From Azadirachta indica (taxonomy: Eukaryota; Streptophyta; Magnoliopsida; Sapindales; Meliaceae), in assembly GCA_022749755.1 (NCBI GenBank), contig CM040445.1, positions 14,653,182 through 14,717,181 on the forward strand: DNA of 64,000 nucleotides. The letters run 5' to 3'. How positions within the stretch are numbered: the first letter of the stretch is position 1; every line of letters begins with the position of its first letter. Position numbers and translations under genes: made by a program. Below the pieces are notes generated by a model, which saw only the letters and a program-made list of their open reading frames with translations, was not told where the DNA came from and searched no databases. Below, piece after piece: positions 1 to 13,239 of the stretch.

Positions 1-39
1 AATGATTCCACGTAATCACATATCGATGACACACGGCGG

Positions 40-52
40 ACTGACGTGGACG
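40..52 (+). promoter_or_regulatory. ACGTG-core motif upstream of the SppA gene
   Basis: The motif TGACGTGGA lies about 95 bases upstream of the SppA start codon. ACGT cores of this kind are binding sites for plant bZIP factors and are common in light-responsive promoters. Arabidopsis SppA is reported as light-induced, which fits, but a single short motif can occur by chance. No clear TATA box is visible in the 143 bases available. Confidence 0.3.
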
Positions 53-143
53 AAACTTAACCTTTGCCATCTCCTTCTTTGGCCCCTTTTAGCATTTCAT
101 TTCCCTCTCCAGCTGGAGAGGAGATAGTGAGAGCGTTGCAGAA

Positions 144-3100
144 ATGTCTAAGCTGTTGTTATTTCACACTTCTCACATCACTCCCAAAATCAATACCAAA
201 ACCTTCTCTGCAGTCTTAGTTCACGGTCTCTCTCCTCTCCACTTAAAATGTCGACTCGTCTCTTTCCCCGCACACTCAAATTCTCACCGGCTCTCTCGAA
301 TTCATCATCCCTCCAGCCTCAGGAGAAGTTTCTCTGTTCGTGCTTTCGATGAATCGCCGGCGGACACGAAGATTCTGACGGAAGAACAAATGGTGGCGGT
401 AAATGAAGATGATAAAAGTGGAGGGAAATCTAAGGATGAGGAGTATCCGAGCGGAGAGTTCGAAGTCGAAGAATTTAGTGCGTGGAAGAGTTTTACTGTT
501 AAGCTTCGGATGCTTGTTGCTTTTCCTTGGGAACGCGTTCGTAAAGGCAGTGTTCTCACCATGAAATTGCGTGGGCAGGTTGATTTCTTGTTCTAAAATC
601 TCAGACCGGAAATATGTCTAATTGCTTTGTAATTTTGATGGTTGCTTATCACTTAAAGAATAGTGCTCGTTCTATGCTGTTTTACATCTTAAATAGTGAA
701 ATGTGATTCTAACCAGCGAATTATTAGAGTTCGCAACTGTAAAATGGAAAAGCCTGCATGGACTTCCTTACAACTTAAATGCTATTGTTGGGCTTTACCT
801 ACGAAGTCAAGCGTTAACTTTAACATAATATATGCCGTGAAATACAAGGAATTTTCCTCAGACAAACAAGATGCTTAGTGACACTGCACACACATTATTC
901 AATTGCTAACTCAATTTAGTGGATCCTCACAAGTCTCACACCTTTGCACTTTCTTATTCTTTCTTTTCACTCCTAGATATAGCTGTCTGCCTATCTCTCA
1001 CTTCTAGCTTGCGAGACTCATTCTTCTTTCTCTCTTATTTACCTATAATGAGACCATAATGGCCTATTCATAGGCTGCGTATCTCAGTTCTTGAACCAAT
1101 ATTGCAACTTATGAAGCATTTCAATGATGAATTGTGAATTTTCTTTTATTTTCTTCGAGAAATCAATGAACTTCGAGAGCCTTTTGGAATGGTGGTGAAG
1201 AACTTGTGAGCATGAAGAAAAAAGTATAAAAGATTTAAAGAGACAGGACGGCAAGGAATTCTAGAGGGAGAGACAATGTTATGTATCTTGTATCTTAACA
1301 GTGCCTCTCTTTTTTAAATTCTTCTTTGGTGGTCATCCCTGGTTGACTCTGAAGCTCGTTAAACTTTGCAGTACCAAGTCCTTTGTTAAATAAGTTTGCA
1401 ATTCGATCTCTGTCATCATTTGCCACACCTGCATTTCTCCTTATAAGCCTTTTTCACTGTTGAAGTGGTAATGCACCTGCGTGTGTTTGGTTCTTTCATG
1501 AATACTGGAATTTTTGCTAAACGTATCACTGATTGATTATTGCAGTATAATTGCACTCAGTTGGTTCTTGTGTTGCCATAAACACCGCTCCAGATTATGC
1601 TTCAGTTATTTACAGTGATTTTATTGGCTGTCTCTTGCTTGTACTACACTATGACATTGCTCCACGGTGAATACTGAAAACATATTTAGAGTTTGATCAT
1701 TGTGTGTCATGATCTCTCCACATTAATCGGCATCACAGTAGCCAATTAACTTACAATCCCCAACTTTCTTATATCGAAGACCATAGTCAAGTGTACCTTT
1801 AGTGCACCTCAATATTCATCACAGAGCTCCTAAATCGGGCTTCTTCGGCTTCTTCATATACTGGCTTACAGCTTCCGCTGCATACAAAATATCTGGTCTA
1901 TGTAAGATTTCATACCAGCTGTCAACACATGCTTTGATTTCCCCTGTCTTTTCCTTCATGTGCATGACTTGGCATTGGCTTTAGTAGGTGTAAAGATTGG
2001 CTTCCATTCTGCACCACTTCTCCTGTAATGATCATCGTGCATAACTATGTTCACAAAAAATTGCTCGTTTACTTATTTGATCTACTGGAAGCCAGAGAAA
2101 GTGCTCAAACTCTCCAACTCTTTCATTTGAAATGAAGTTTGCCTTTGTCCTGCAAATTATATAATCTTCTATGCTGTGTAAATCATCTATGTACACTAGC
2201 AGCATTGGCGGCATAGATATTGCTTTCCATTAAGGGGAAGTTAGGATATGTAATACTGTCTCTCTCTAGATTTCTGTTTTTATCCTTCTTCATGATCACA
2301 AATTCTTCACCACCATCTTAGAAGGCAATGCAAGCTAGGTTGATATTTCAAAGAAACTAAAAGAAAAGCTGCAGTTTGTAAGGTAGGTTGATATGCAACC
2401 TATAAATGGATTGGTATGGTTTCATTTCAAGCAAGAGAGAGAAAAGCATGAGTGAGTCTAGCAAGCTATAGGTGAGAGATAGCTGGCTAGGAATCAAAAG
2501 AAAACCTAGTTAAGTGCGAGAAGGTGTATGATGTGTAAGTGATGATCCACTCAATTGAGAAAGCAATTGAGTGATTTGTATGCGGTAAGTGTTTGGTTAA
2601 TGTGAGTGAAGAATTCTTGAGTAGTGGTCTTTTATAAGTGGTGTCTGTGTGTGCTACTCATTTGTAAACCATACAAATGAGTTATGTAATGTAGTTCCTT
2701 TGTTTTCTTAGAGAGAGGCAGTGTTATATTCTAAAAAAATTGCCCTTTATGCTTTGTAGCTGAGACGGGCAACTGTGTTAGAATTGTATCATTAGTGTTT
2801 AATTATCAGAAGACATCATTAAGAAATCACGTGGATTATTTCTCGGTTATACGAGGTATACAGATGGTATGTCTGGGAATTTTTTGATGCTATAAGTGCT
2901 TTTGCATTTTCTTTATAACATTGGTTGAAAACTTAATGCAATTGGGATGAGTACTTGATTGATGCTTTTATGGCAGTATATTTTAAATGCATTTAAAGTG
3001 TTTTTTGGAAGCTCCATAAGTGCCTTTTCCAAAAATGCTGTCAAGTACTTTTGAAGAACACACTTTTACCAAAAGTTCTTTTTCTATGCAAAACACTCCC

Positions 3101-6100
3101 AAGCACACCCGAAGGAAATGATACTTTAGCTCATCTATACCGGCCTTACAAAGCTCTTAATGTTATAAGTGGAGGAATATCAGTTTAGCACAAGATAGAA
3201 TAATAGATATTCTGCATATAGTCTGATCTTTTATGTTTCATGGCTAAAATAAAATCCTTAACGAGACTAATCAAGTGCAAGTTTTAAGTGCTTAATTGCA
3301 GATGATAATATTTTTCTGGTTTTCCTTTCTGTAACTTTCAGTATGATTATTTTGTTTTGGGGTTTGATACACTTCTATGTTTTTCTTTCTTCAATGTTCA
3401 GATATCTGATCAGCTAAAGAGCCGTTTCTCTTCAGGATTATCTCTACCACAAATTTGTGAAAATTTCATAAAAGCGGCATACGATCCTCGTATTTTGGGT
3501 ATTTATCTCCATATTGAAACCTTAAACTGTGGATGGGGAAAAGTTGAAGAAATTCGGAGGCATATTATGGACTTCAAGAAATCAGGTACGATGGACATAT
3601 TTATTATCTCATAAACCGAAAATTCTTTCCATTCTTCGGTTTTGATTAAATCTGCATTCAGGTGGTCGATTCATGGTAAGGACAAATACCCACTTCTTCC
3701 CCACGAATCCAAAAACATGCACAGAAAATGTGATTGACAAATGCATGAGCACTTTCTGGTTGTATGTAGATTGTATGAAGAACTACCATGTTCTTTAGTG
3801 CATGTTGTGTGTGCTAACATGCATGTGCAATTGTACAGAATATCTTTTTTTATTTTATTTTTCGATCTTTCTGGGGATTCGATGGGCTGGATTGTTTCTG
3901 GCTGTCTGTGATATCTGCATCAGTGTCACGTGCTATGTGCCAGTTATTTTAGAAACAGTTTCCGTTTAGTCTGTGTTTGTGGTGCATTTCTTGTCATTAA
4001 GATTCTTATGAATATCCATTACAACCATATCTTCTCTTGACTATCAAGGATTATATAATAGAACTATGTCTAAAAGATTGGGTTCGTATCTGAATTAAAA
4101 TTGTGGAGTAAAAATCTTGTTAAGATCTGAAAATATTATTTTTTCATGATTATAATAATTTTATGGATTTTTCTTATTTTTTAGATCCATGGTAAGAGCT
4201 GTTTTCTCTAAAAATTTGTCATTCTTACAAGCTTTGATTGGAACTTGTAGGTAAATTCATTGTTGGCTACGTCCCAGTATGTGGGGAAAAGGAGTATTAC
4301 CTTGCCTCTGCATGTGAAGAGCTATATGCCCCTCCAAGTGCTTATTTTTCTTTGTATGGTTTGACTGTTCAAGCATCATTCCTTGGAGGTTAGTTGACTT
4401 TTACTAGTTTTGGATGGTTTTCATATAAACTGGATAAACAACAGAAACTCAGTGCTCTGTGGTGGTTTGCTTCTTTCATTTCTTCACTAGGAAAATGCTT
4501 GTAAACTAAGGTCAGTGTTGTACAAATTTTACCAATTGCTTGCTAGAGATATTAGTTTCCACTTGATGATGACCTTCTTTTTCCTTCCTTTTCTGTTTGT
4601 TTGTTTCTAGAATTAAATCAAATCAAAATTTGGAAGTTTTGAACAACCACAACTATTCAATCTGTGAAGCTCTGTGGCTCTTTTTATTTTTTATTTTTCA
4701 TTTTCTTTCTATGCTTTTGCCAATTTTCTTATATCACCCGTCGACTGCTATTTTCATTGAGTAAGGTCAGCCTTGGTAGATTTGTTCCTAGTCCAACTAT
4801 TGAGATTGCTTATCAGAGATATTATACTAATGATGGTCTCTTGGAAAACTAAAGCTTAGTCTCTCAAAAATGATGATCCTTGTTCTTAACCTTTAAGATG
4901 AAAGGAAATGGTAGAATGTTCTGCCTGTTAGAGCTTAATACCGTTTTTTTGTTGTTTTGGGCCCTTAACTACTAGCGTAAGATTTTGGATCAAGTGGTAA
5001 CTAAAAAATGCTTATATATGCAATCAAAACTTTCAAACTTTTGCTTCCACTCTGTTGGAGTTATATTCAGTTTGAATAATTTTTCTTGTCTGTTCATTTC
5101 TGCTTCAGCCTTCTACATATTTAGTAGTCTCAGCATCTTGATAGTGAACTTCAAGTTTCTTCTGCATTATATCAAGCAAAGCTTTTTGACTTTTTGACAG
5201 TATACATGAATATGTTGTAGTGAAGCTAGGAAGAAGTTATCAAGAATTTTTCCACCTGAGAAAAATATGGACTCTCTGAAACTAAGACATCTTTCATGCT
5301 GGCAGTCAATTAGAAAATAAAACTCTTTCTTTTCCTAGCTGTGGCCAGAGAGTGTCTCTTAGGAATCATCTATCTTTTAATGCTTTTAGATAGTTAAGCA
5401 CTCTTGGAAAATTCTCAACAGCCTTAGCAAATGGAGCATAAACTTTCCTTATTCCTTCAAGGAAGTGTGTGCGGAGCTTTTTGCAATGACACCTAGAAAT
5501 TGCTTGGAGATTTAGTTTCTTGCATTTGTTAATTCTTGGGAATAAAAAAAAAAACTGGTGCTACTGCATCAAAGTTTCCTGTTTGCACTCAGCGGGTTTC
5601 TACATAAGGACAAGGAAAGCCCTGTAATGCTTTAAATGATGCAATGTGGAAGATGCAGGAGAGGGAATTTTATGGTTCCACTGGCAAGAGTGACAATGCG
5701 CATCTCATTGATGCTTGTAAGAGCATCACTTATGGCCTTGTGCCTTTTCATATGTATCTCTTGTCCTGACATTTACATTAAGTAAACCTAGCATTACTGA
5801 CTTTACCAGTCATATAAAATGTAATTCTGAGCTGTAATTGTGCTGACAGTTTGATGGCATGTAAAAATTGTTTTGCAGGTGTTTTGGAGAAAGTGGGAGT
5901 AGAACCACAAGTTCAAAGGATCGGTAAATACAAAAGTGCTGGGGATCAACTGACACGCAAAACTATGTCCGAAGAAAATTGTGAGATGCTGACAGCATTG
6001 CTTGATAATATTTATGGAAATTGGGTGGATAGAGTTTCTTCCACAAAAGGTGCCTTGTTATTTTGTGGTTTTGGTTTGATTTTGAATTATTCAATATTAT

Positions 6101-9100
6101 TTCTGGTTTTATGTGAATTTTGTACAGGAAAGAAAAAAGAGGATGTTGAGAAATTCATTAATGAAGGAGTCTACAAAGTAGAGAGGCTTAAAGAAGAGGG
6201 CTTCATAACAAACATACTGTATGATGATGAGGTATAGATATCATTTCCTTGTTTGCCATAAGTTGGAAAACATGTATGATGTTGCTTCACATACAATAAG
6301 ACATTGTTTTGGATTAAATTTCACTTCTGTCCTCTGGTGGGTTGTTTACAAATTTTTTAATAGTATCAGTAGTGAAATATGTGCCAGAAGAATGTTTATG
6401 ATGTTGTCGTTGCAGCAGTGTAAAAATCCCACATGTGCTTTTTGAGCTAGTGTGTGAGAGGGAAATAAGAAATGAGCATGGTATATGAGAAAAGTAATTA
6501 TTCACTCCATTAATTTGCATGGACGCTTTGCTGTTGGTTTGTTTACAAAAAAATTATTATGTATCAATATTTTGTACCAAAGATTGTGATGATGACCACT
6601 TATGGGAGGTGTCTTGTGTCCTTGAGAAGGTATTATGTTTTTATTGACTCTTTTTAAATATTACAAGAAAATAACCAAAAACCTTCCCTAGGCTGTTGTG
6701 AGCAAGGTTTAAACCCTATACGTATTATTAATTGTTGTGAGCAAGATTTTACCAATTGAACCAACTAGCAATTATTGAGAAAGTATTATTTGACTATGTT
6801 ATGAGTTGCTGATAATATGCAGCTTCTGATCTGGTAAAATATCATACTTGCAGGTGATTTCAATGTTGAAAGAGAGACTTGGAGTTCAAAAGGATAAAAA
6901 CTTATCTATGGTCGATTACAGGTATCTTAAAGTGGAAGCCTTCAAGTACCAAAACTTGCCGTCTATTTGAGCAGCCTATTTCTCTAAATCTGTTATTATC
7001 TAGAACTCGGCAATCGTTTAATTTTAATTAAACTTGTTACTGTCTATTATTTCATATAGTTATTCACTTGCTATGTATTAGTTAAGAGGTACAAAATCTC
7101 AATCATTCAAATGGATAATAAACCATGTTTTAATTGTTTTAATGTGTTGAAGGCATAATATTAACTCCTCTAACTCCTCTTTCAAATTTTTATACGTAGA
7201 AAATTTATTCCAACATCAAGCTGGTTTTAAATACAGAAATTTTAAGCAAATGCTTTCCATGGGTTATTGTTTTTTCTTAATAAAGCTATCTGTTTCGAAT
7301 TGAAGGATGCAGATACAAAACATATGCAAGATATTTTCCTTATTTTGTACCTGCAGGAAATATGCGGGAGTCAGAAAGTGGACTCTTGGTTTAACAGGGG
7401 GCAGAGACCAAATTGCTGTGATCAGAGCCTCAGGAAGCATTAGCCGCGTACGCAGTCCATTGAGTTTGTCTAGTTCGGGTATCATAGGGGAGCAATTAAT
7501 TGAGAAAATTCGTAGTGTGAGAGGTATACTTTTTGTGGTTTCAATTCCATTAATCTTCTTATATGTTCTTTTTGAGTGATTGATAAATATTTGTAATATC
7601 CTTATCTCAAACCTTCCACCTATGATGTGACATGGATGCATGCCATCAACTATTCATGCTTTCTAGAATTGATGCACATTTTTAATTATGTCATTCATTT
7701 TAATTTCTTGTTGCTGTAAAAGCTTTTTAAAATAACAACATTATTCGTGTAGATGCAGCAATATTACACCTACATGGATACTAGTACTTTATAACTCACA
7801 AACAATATTATCACAAACACAAAAATGCAAATATTTCTCAATTATTTGTTTTGCTCATTTAACACAGATTTGACAACTGGGGCTTTCTACTTTCTCACTA
7901 TTGACGCATAACCATCCTGATTATATTTTCATACCATTCCTCTATGTGTAACTTATTCTGATTGTGCTTCATCTCAGATCTGCAACTCATTGCATGTGAT
8001 ATTCTCTTGACTCTTTAAGATTTCCCAAATTCTTCCACTCATTAGTTTGTTCAAATCTTGTGTTAGACCCCTCTCTTAAGTAATAAAGGACTTTCTACAA
8101 AGTGTAGTGACATGTGAAATTATAAGGAATTGTCATGTTGTAGGAATTGAATCATAACTTTCGCGTTGTTTCCTTAATTTTTTTTTTTTTTGACTGATGG
8201 GTTTGTGGGAGTATTAGTAAGTTCCTCATCTTTTCTTTGGAATTATATGGTTTAGCGGATATCTTGCACGTGCTTATATTGTTTAGAGTTTTCGTTCATT
8301 TGTTTTAGGGGCTTGTATGTAATGCACTGCTTCTTGTGCTTATAAAATCAAAGAGAAGTTAATTGTTAATTTGTCTTCATTTTGGTTAGACTGCCAAATT
8401 TTTTCTGCATTTGTTGATTTGTAGTTCATGTTTTACTGACATGAAGTTCACAAGGCTTGATTATCAGTTTTTATATACTTAAGAATTGCTTAGTTTCAAA
8501 CCTTCCACTGCATTTTATTTTGCCTGTTTAGTTGCTGGGTTTTTGCATCTTCATTAGGGATAAATTTCTTCCTACTGATTGCTGAGTGTATTTTCCCCAG
8601 AGTCCAAAAAATATAAGGCTGCTATCATTCGGATTGACAGCCCTGGAGGTGATGCTCTTGCTTCTGATTTGTAAGTGCTGCTTTATTGTATCTTAAAGTT
8701 GTAAGTGATTAATCCTAAATCCTTGAACAACCGAGGAGTTCTGTTTCCTTGGGAAGTATTTTTTTGGCTTTTGTATGTTCCATTTATTGATTACATTTCA
8801 GCACTTTTGTTGCTTTATATAAGAAGATAGAACACAAGGAAAAGGAAACAAAATTGTGTAGTTCACTAGCTAATAACTCCTTGATCTTTTCCATGGACAG
8901 AATGTGGAGGGAAATCAGACTTTTGTCTGAATCAAAACCTGTCATTGCATCAATGTCTGATGTAGCAGCAAGTGGAGGATATTATATGGCAATGGCAGCA
9001 GGGACCATTGTTGCTGAAAATTTAACCTTGACTGGTTCAATTGGAGTTGTCACAGGTGAACTTGATTATCCTTATGTCTCTGAAATCTGATATGTATGAA

Positions 9101-12100
9101 GTGGCAGAAATAGAAATATTGAAGTGAAGATATCAGATTTGGTTGGGAAGTTAAGAAACCTCTGATATCAGTTGCCAACAATCTCCAAATCACACACACC
9201 CATTCACAGAGGAAAGGTAAAATATCAGATTTGGTTGGGAAGTTGAAAAACCTCTGATATCAATTGCCAAGAGTCTCCAAAACATACGCACATTCACAGA
9301 GGAAATGTAGGTGAAAGATAATCTATCATGTCATTTGTCCTTATATTTAAATGTAACTATCTTTTATTTTATGCAAAAAAGAGAACAGACATAAGCACCA
9401 GGAGCAAATTATATAACTAATTATGTTTGTATTAACTTCAGCACTAAGCTCTCCTTGTGTCATAAAAAACCATCTAAATTATTTCTGAGGAATGTTCAGA
9501 TATAAGGAAAGGACAGATTTATCTATGGGGTATGTCAATGGAACTCCAAGCCTAATAACAACTAGTAGAGGACACAAATAAATGTAGATTTCTGCTGTTG
9601 GTATAGAACAGTGAATACGTCATCTATGGCAGAAATGGGAACCCAGTCTGTATGCACTGCAAACTTTTTATGATGATTATTTTAACTGATGTTTCAAATG
9701 AAGCTCATACAATTCCTTCTCAAGCTGTTAAGTTGCAAGAAATTTAAAAGTTAATGCTCCAGTTTCTTGCAAGTATGATTAGATTTGTAGTAGTCACCTT
9801 AAAACTATGGAAGACCTCTACTTAAGAGATCATGCTGTAACTGGCAAATATTCCTTCAGATCTTTCTTGTTCCTTTCTTGCCCAACTAGGTGTCTGGGGC
9901 TGACTTCACTATCGCGGTGACCACTTGCCGGGTCTCTAATTGACGTAGTTAGAACAGAGGCATTTATTTAGTGGGATATACCTGGTCATTCTCATGTTTT
10001 ACATCACTTTTGGTGTGAAACTGCTTTCATATGAGGCTCTTATTTCTCACTGCTATATAGCTTGATTATTTATCAAATTCTACTTAATTTAGAATGGTTC
10101 TGTGAATTGTAGATTGCCCTATTATGGAATTTGCAAATGATGTGTAAATTCCTTACTCTGAACTATGATATTGTATATTTTATAATTGTTGTATAGAGTA
10201 GATATCAATGTGTCCGGGTACTTGCTTGCAGGGAAATTTAACCTGGGCAAATTGTATGAAAAGATTGGCTTTAATAAAGAGATCATTTCAAGGGGAAAAT
10301 ATGCTGAGCTCCTTGCAGCTGAACAGCGACCTTTTAGGTGAGAGGTCTTGTTGCATTTCTCAGCATATTAATACTTTATTATACATCTCAATATCATGAA
10401 AGGAAATAATATTCACTGTTCAGTTTACTATGTGTTCTAGTTCTTTTCCTGAAGGGGTTATTAGATGAGTGTTCTTTTTGGCTTTTCTCGCTGTATTGAT
10501 TTTCTTTTTGTGGACTGTTGGTCAGCCTTCTTTCTTTTGAATAAAAGCTCTTGTTTCTTACATAAAAATTGTGTCAAGCTAAAACTTAAAAGTTCTTTAG
10601 ATCTGTCATTAGTCCTATCTTCTAACTTTGTATTCCTGTCAACCCTTCCTTTTCATGTACCTAGAAATGGCTCCTAGATTGGAAGTTTTCTGCTTATCTT
10701 TCCACATTCTCTGCTACTTAAAAGAAATTAACCGAATTTAATGTTCTAGACCAGATGAAGCAGAACTTTTTGCTCAGTCTGCCCAGAATGCATATAAGCA
10801 ATTTCGAGACAAAGCAGCTTTCTCAAGATCAATGCCTGTATGTTACTCATTATGACATGGATTTTGGAACCAAAATCAGTGCGGTCTATCTATTTATTTA
10901 TTTGGTGTATGTAAAAGAAAACTTCTATTTTGCCGTTCTCTATTTGCAGGTAGATAAAATGGAACAGTTTGCACAGGGGAGAGTCTGGACTGGTAATGAT
11001 GCAGCTTCGCGACGTTTGGTTGATGTTATTGGTGGGTTTTCTCGAGCTGTTGCCATTGCAAAGCAAAAGGCTAGCATACCTGATGACAGACCAGTGAGTA
11101 AAATTTCCTATAGAAGTCATTGATTTTGCTTTGGATTTACTGTTTGTTATTTCATTTGAAGGAAGTAAAAGCTTATTCCCAATATTTTATTGGAGCTAGA
11201 TGCGCTATTTCTATTCTGACACCGGATTTTTTGATCCCTAGGATTGAGTATTCCCAAGTATGGTATGCCTATGTAGTATTCACTAACGCTGAACGCAAGG
11301 GTACTGGTCTCCATGTGCCCATACAATGAGATAATATCTTTCTGAATTGTGGGCTGGGCTTTGATCAAGATTGACGAGTGTTTTCTCTCTTGTTGCAAGT
11401 TTATGCCGATTATTGATTAGCTAGCTAAGCCTAAGATTTTACCTGTCAATCTAGGTAGCAATCACATGTTAAGAGTTTCCTTTTCTTTTTGCCTAGCATT
11501 TGTAACTGAAAGTAATTCGGAATGAATGGCCAGTCAGCTGCAGCAGCTTCAACGTTTGGTTGGGGTAACCTGCAATACCACAGCTGTAATGTTATATCTT
11601 TCCAAGTTTTCATTATATTTCTCAAATTCTTTGTTGAGTTTCACAAGTTATAGATTATATTCTACCAGTTCCTTAAGAAGTTAAAAACTTAACATATAAT
11701 GCAAAAGTTAGGAATTGGAGCACATAACCAAAAGGCCTGAGAAGTCTAACAAACAGCTGTATTGTTGAGGACCTGTTTGGTTGTCTTGGAAATTAGGTTT
11801 ATATTTGAGAAGTAGGCATTGTTATCTTACCTTTTGGTTTGTTCCCTAGGGGTAATTTAATTGGTTCTGCCTCTTGTGATGGAAATAAAAAATCAAGGAA
11901 TAGGTTTCCCTTATTGTAACCTTGGAGAGGGAATTTCTTTAATTTGTACTTGTGCATGGGTGGGATGGGTGTATGGGGAAAAAAAATATTATTTTTTAGT
12001 GGCATTAAATTATCGATACATATTATTTTATTCAGAAGATGTAATAAGGAATGTGCTTTTTATATAAAACTCATTCTGATTTGTGGACTTACATGGCACT

Positions 12101-12333
12101 AGGTTACTCTTGTTGAAATGTCAAAACCATCTCCTAGCCTACCAGAGATCTTAAGTGGCATTGGAAGTTCAATAGCTGGAGTGGACAGAACGCTGAAGGA
12201 ACTACTACAGGAGCTGACATTTTCCGGAGGAGTTCAAGCCCGAGTGGATGGAATCTTGTTCCAGAGACTTGATGGAATTTCTTATGCCAACCCAATCCTT
12301 ACTCTGATCAAAGATTGCCTCGGTTCCCTCTGA
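144..12333 (+). CDS. SPPA1: Chloroplast signal peptide peptidase / protease IV SppA, 13 exons
   Basis: Serine protease of family S49 that cleaves membrane-associated peptides; plant SppA sits at the thylakoid membrane. Exons: 144-578, 3402-3585, 4251-4388, 5879-6049, 6128-6231, 6854-6921, 7357-7523, 8601-8670, 8901-9055, 10232-10337, 10750-10837, 10950-11093, 12103-12333. All junctions are GT-AG and the sum is 2061 bases, giving 686 residues without a stop. Residues 1 to about 65 are Ser/Arg-rich and read as a chloroplast transit peptide. The first S49 half carries GKYKSAG with the likely catalytic Lys271; the second half has [13 protein letters not shown] and then AASGGYYMA with the likely catalytic Ser470. 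Both halves of the two-domain SppA fold are present, as in E. coli SppA. The start is the first ATG in the open leader. Intron 1 is about 2.8 kb and contains retrotransposon debris; the coding parts look intact. Exons 10-12 were copied to 19512-20141. Confidence 0.93.
880..1300 (-). repeat. LTR-like copy, arm 1 of an inverted pair in SppA intron 1
   Basis: Read on the minus strand from 1300 downward, this begins TGTTAAGATACAAG after a purine-rich stretch, like a Copia 3' LTR. It matches the plus strand of 2236-2600 in the same order over several blocks: GTCTCTCYCTCTAG, TTCTTCATG.TCACAA.TTCTTCACCACCAT, GAGTCT.GCAAGCTA and GATCCACT.AATTGAG. The copies are diverged, perhaps 75-80 % alike by eye. 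Confidence 0.6.
1300..2235 (-). mobile_element. Copia retrotransposon pol remnant in SppA intron 1
   Basis: Two Copia pol signatures read on the minus strand. Near 2170-2210 a frame gives MLLVYIDD, the catalytic YxDD box of reverse transcriptase. Near 1330-1390 a frame gives [16 protein letters not shown], matching the typical end of Copia RNase H (IADIFTKGLGT). The distance between them is too short for a full RT-RNase H region and the reading frames are broken, so this is a dead, internally deleted copy. It sits wholly inside intron 1 and does not disturb the SppA exons. Confidence 0.6.
2236..2740 (+). repeat. LTR-like copy, arm 2 of an inverted pair in SppA intron 1
   Basis: Matches the reverse complement of 880-1300 from its start (GTTAGGATATGTAATACTG) to about 2600. 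A second purine-rich box, GAGAGAGGCAGTGTTA, lies at 2710-2725 and resembles the one before arm 1. Because an LTR element carries its two LTRs in the same orientation, this inverted copy must come from a second insertion or a later rearrangement. Confidence 0.55.
9130..9312. repeat. Two-copy tandem repeat, unit about 92 bp, in SppA intron 9
   Basis: Unit 1 at 9130-9221 and unit 2 at 9222-9312 both start ATATCAGATTTGGTTGGGAA and end with ATTCACAGAGGAAA. Each unit holds a short internal inverted pair (ATATCAGA and TCTGATAT). The copies differ at only a few positions, so the duplication is fairly young. It is intronic. Confidence 0.8.
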
Positions 12334-13239
12334 GCTTAATCAGCTAATTACTGTCTTTATGTTTGTATTTGCTCATCGTTTTGAGTTGGTACTTGTAAAT
12401 TTTGGATCTTATGGCGCTGGAGATGGTCCGATGATCAATGACACGAGAGCGGTGCCTAAATTGTGGAAAGAGAAGAGGTAAGCTCATAGCAGGTGGTCTT
12501 TCCTTTTTGTGCATTTGTATATAGCATATACATGCCTCGGAAGTACGAATACCGAGCTTTGTGATACACATTCAAGCCGCTGAAAGAAGAGCTTCCGGTT
12601 TCTGTTGAAATTATGAAATTTGTGACTATGAAGTTATGTTATAACACATCAAGGATTTATTTGTCTATTTATTTTTTCTGAGCTAAAACGATTGGGAGAA
12701 ATCTACTTATAGTACCCACAGAGACAAGAACGGGTACAAACAAGAATATAATCTGTAAATTTTTTTGACAGGAGTCTGCACTATTAATAGTGCCTCGAGC
12801 ATTAAGGCCTAAAATAAGAATTTTTGTGCCTTGGAATTTTAAGTAAAACGCTTATGGATTCTTGGTTTATCTTGTTTGTTTTATGCATAGAACTCGAGTC
12901 TGTCTTTTCTGTTCTTTAACACAAATCCGTGACTTCATCATAAAAATGACCCAGGTAGTAATGATTAACAGAGTAAGGAGATAAATAATGCGAAGAATTA
13001 GCTAAGATCTAGAGTGATTGGATGAAAAGAAAGTTTGAGAGGAAATATGAAAGAACAAATTCACGTCTTACTACTTAGAAAAACCTCCTTATTAATCCCA
13101 ACAATAACACCTCCTGAGATTAGTACATGATCTGGGTCTTTTTAGAGGATTCTAGAATGTGATGGAAGACTGAAAAACTAATAAAATTTGTTACGAAGTC
13201 TAAACACAGCGGGAAAACTAAAATAGATACACTAACAGC
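12334..13239. other. SppA 3' untranslated region and intergenic AT-rich DNA
   Basis: The first 300 or so bases after the SppA stop are the likely 3' UTR. After about 12650 the sequence is AT-rich and without open frames. On the minus strand TGTTAGTGTATC starts near 13238, directly after the end of the neighbouring Copia pol region, so 12950-13238 may be its 3' LTR. Confidence 0.4.

Noticed and set aside
11147..12067. Several 70-80-codon frames in SppA intron 12
   Set aside because: They lie inside an intron of a gene whose exons join in frame, and have no family resemblance.
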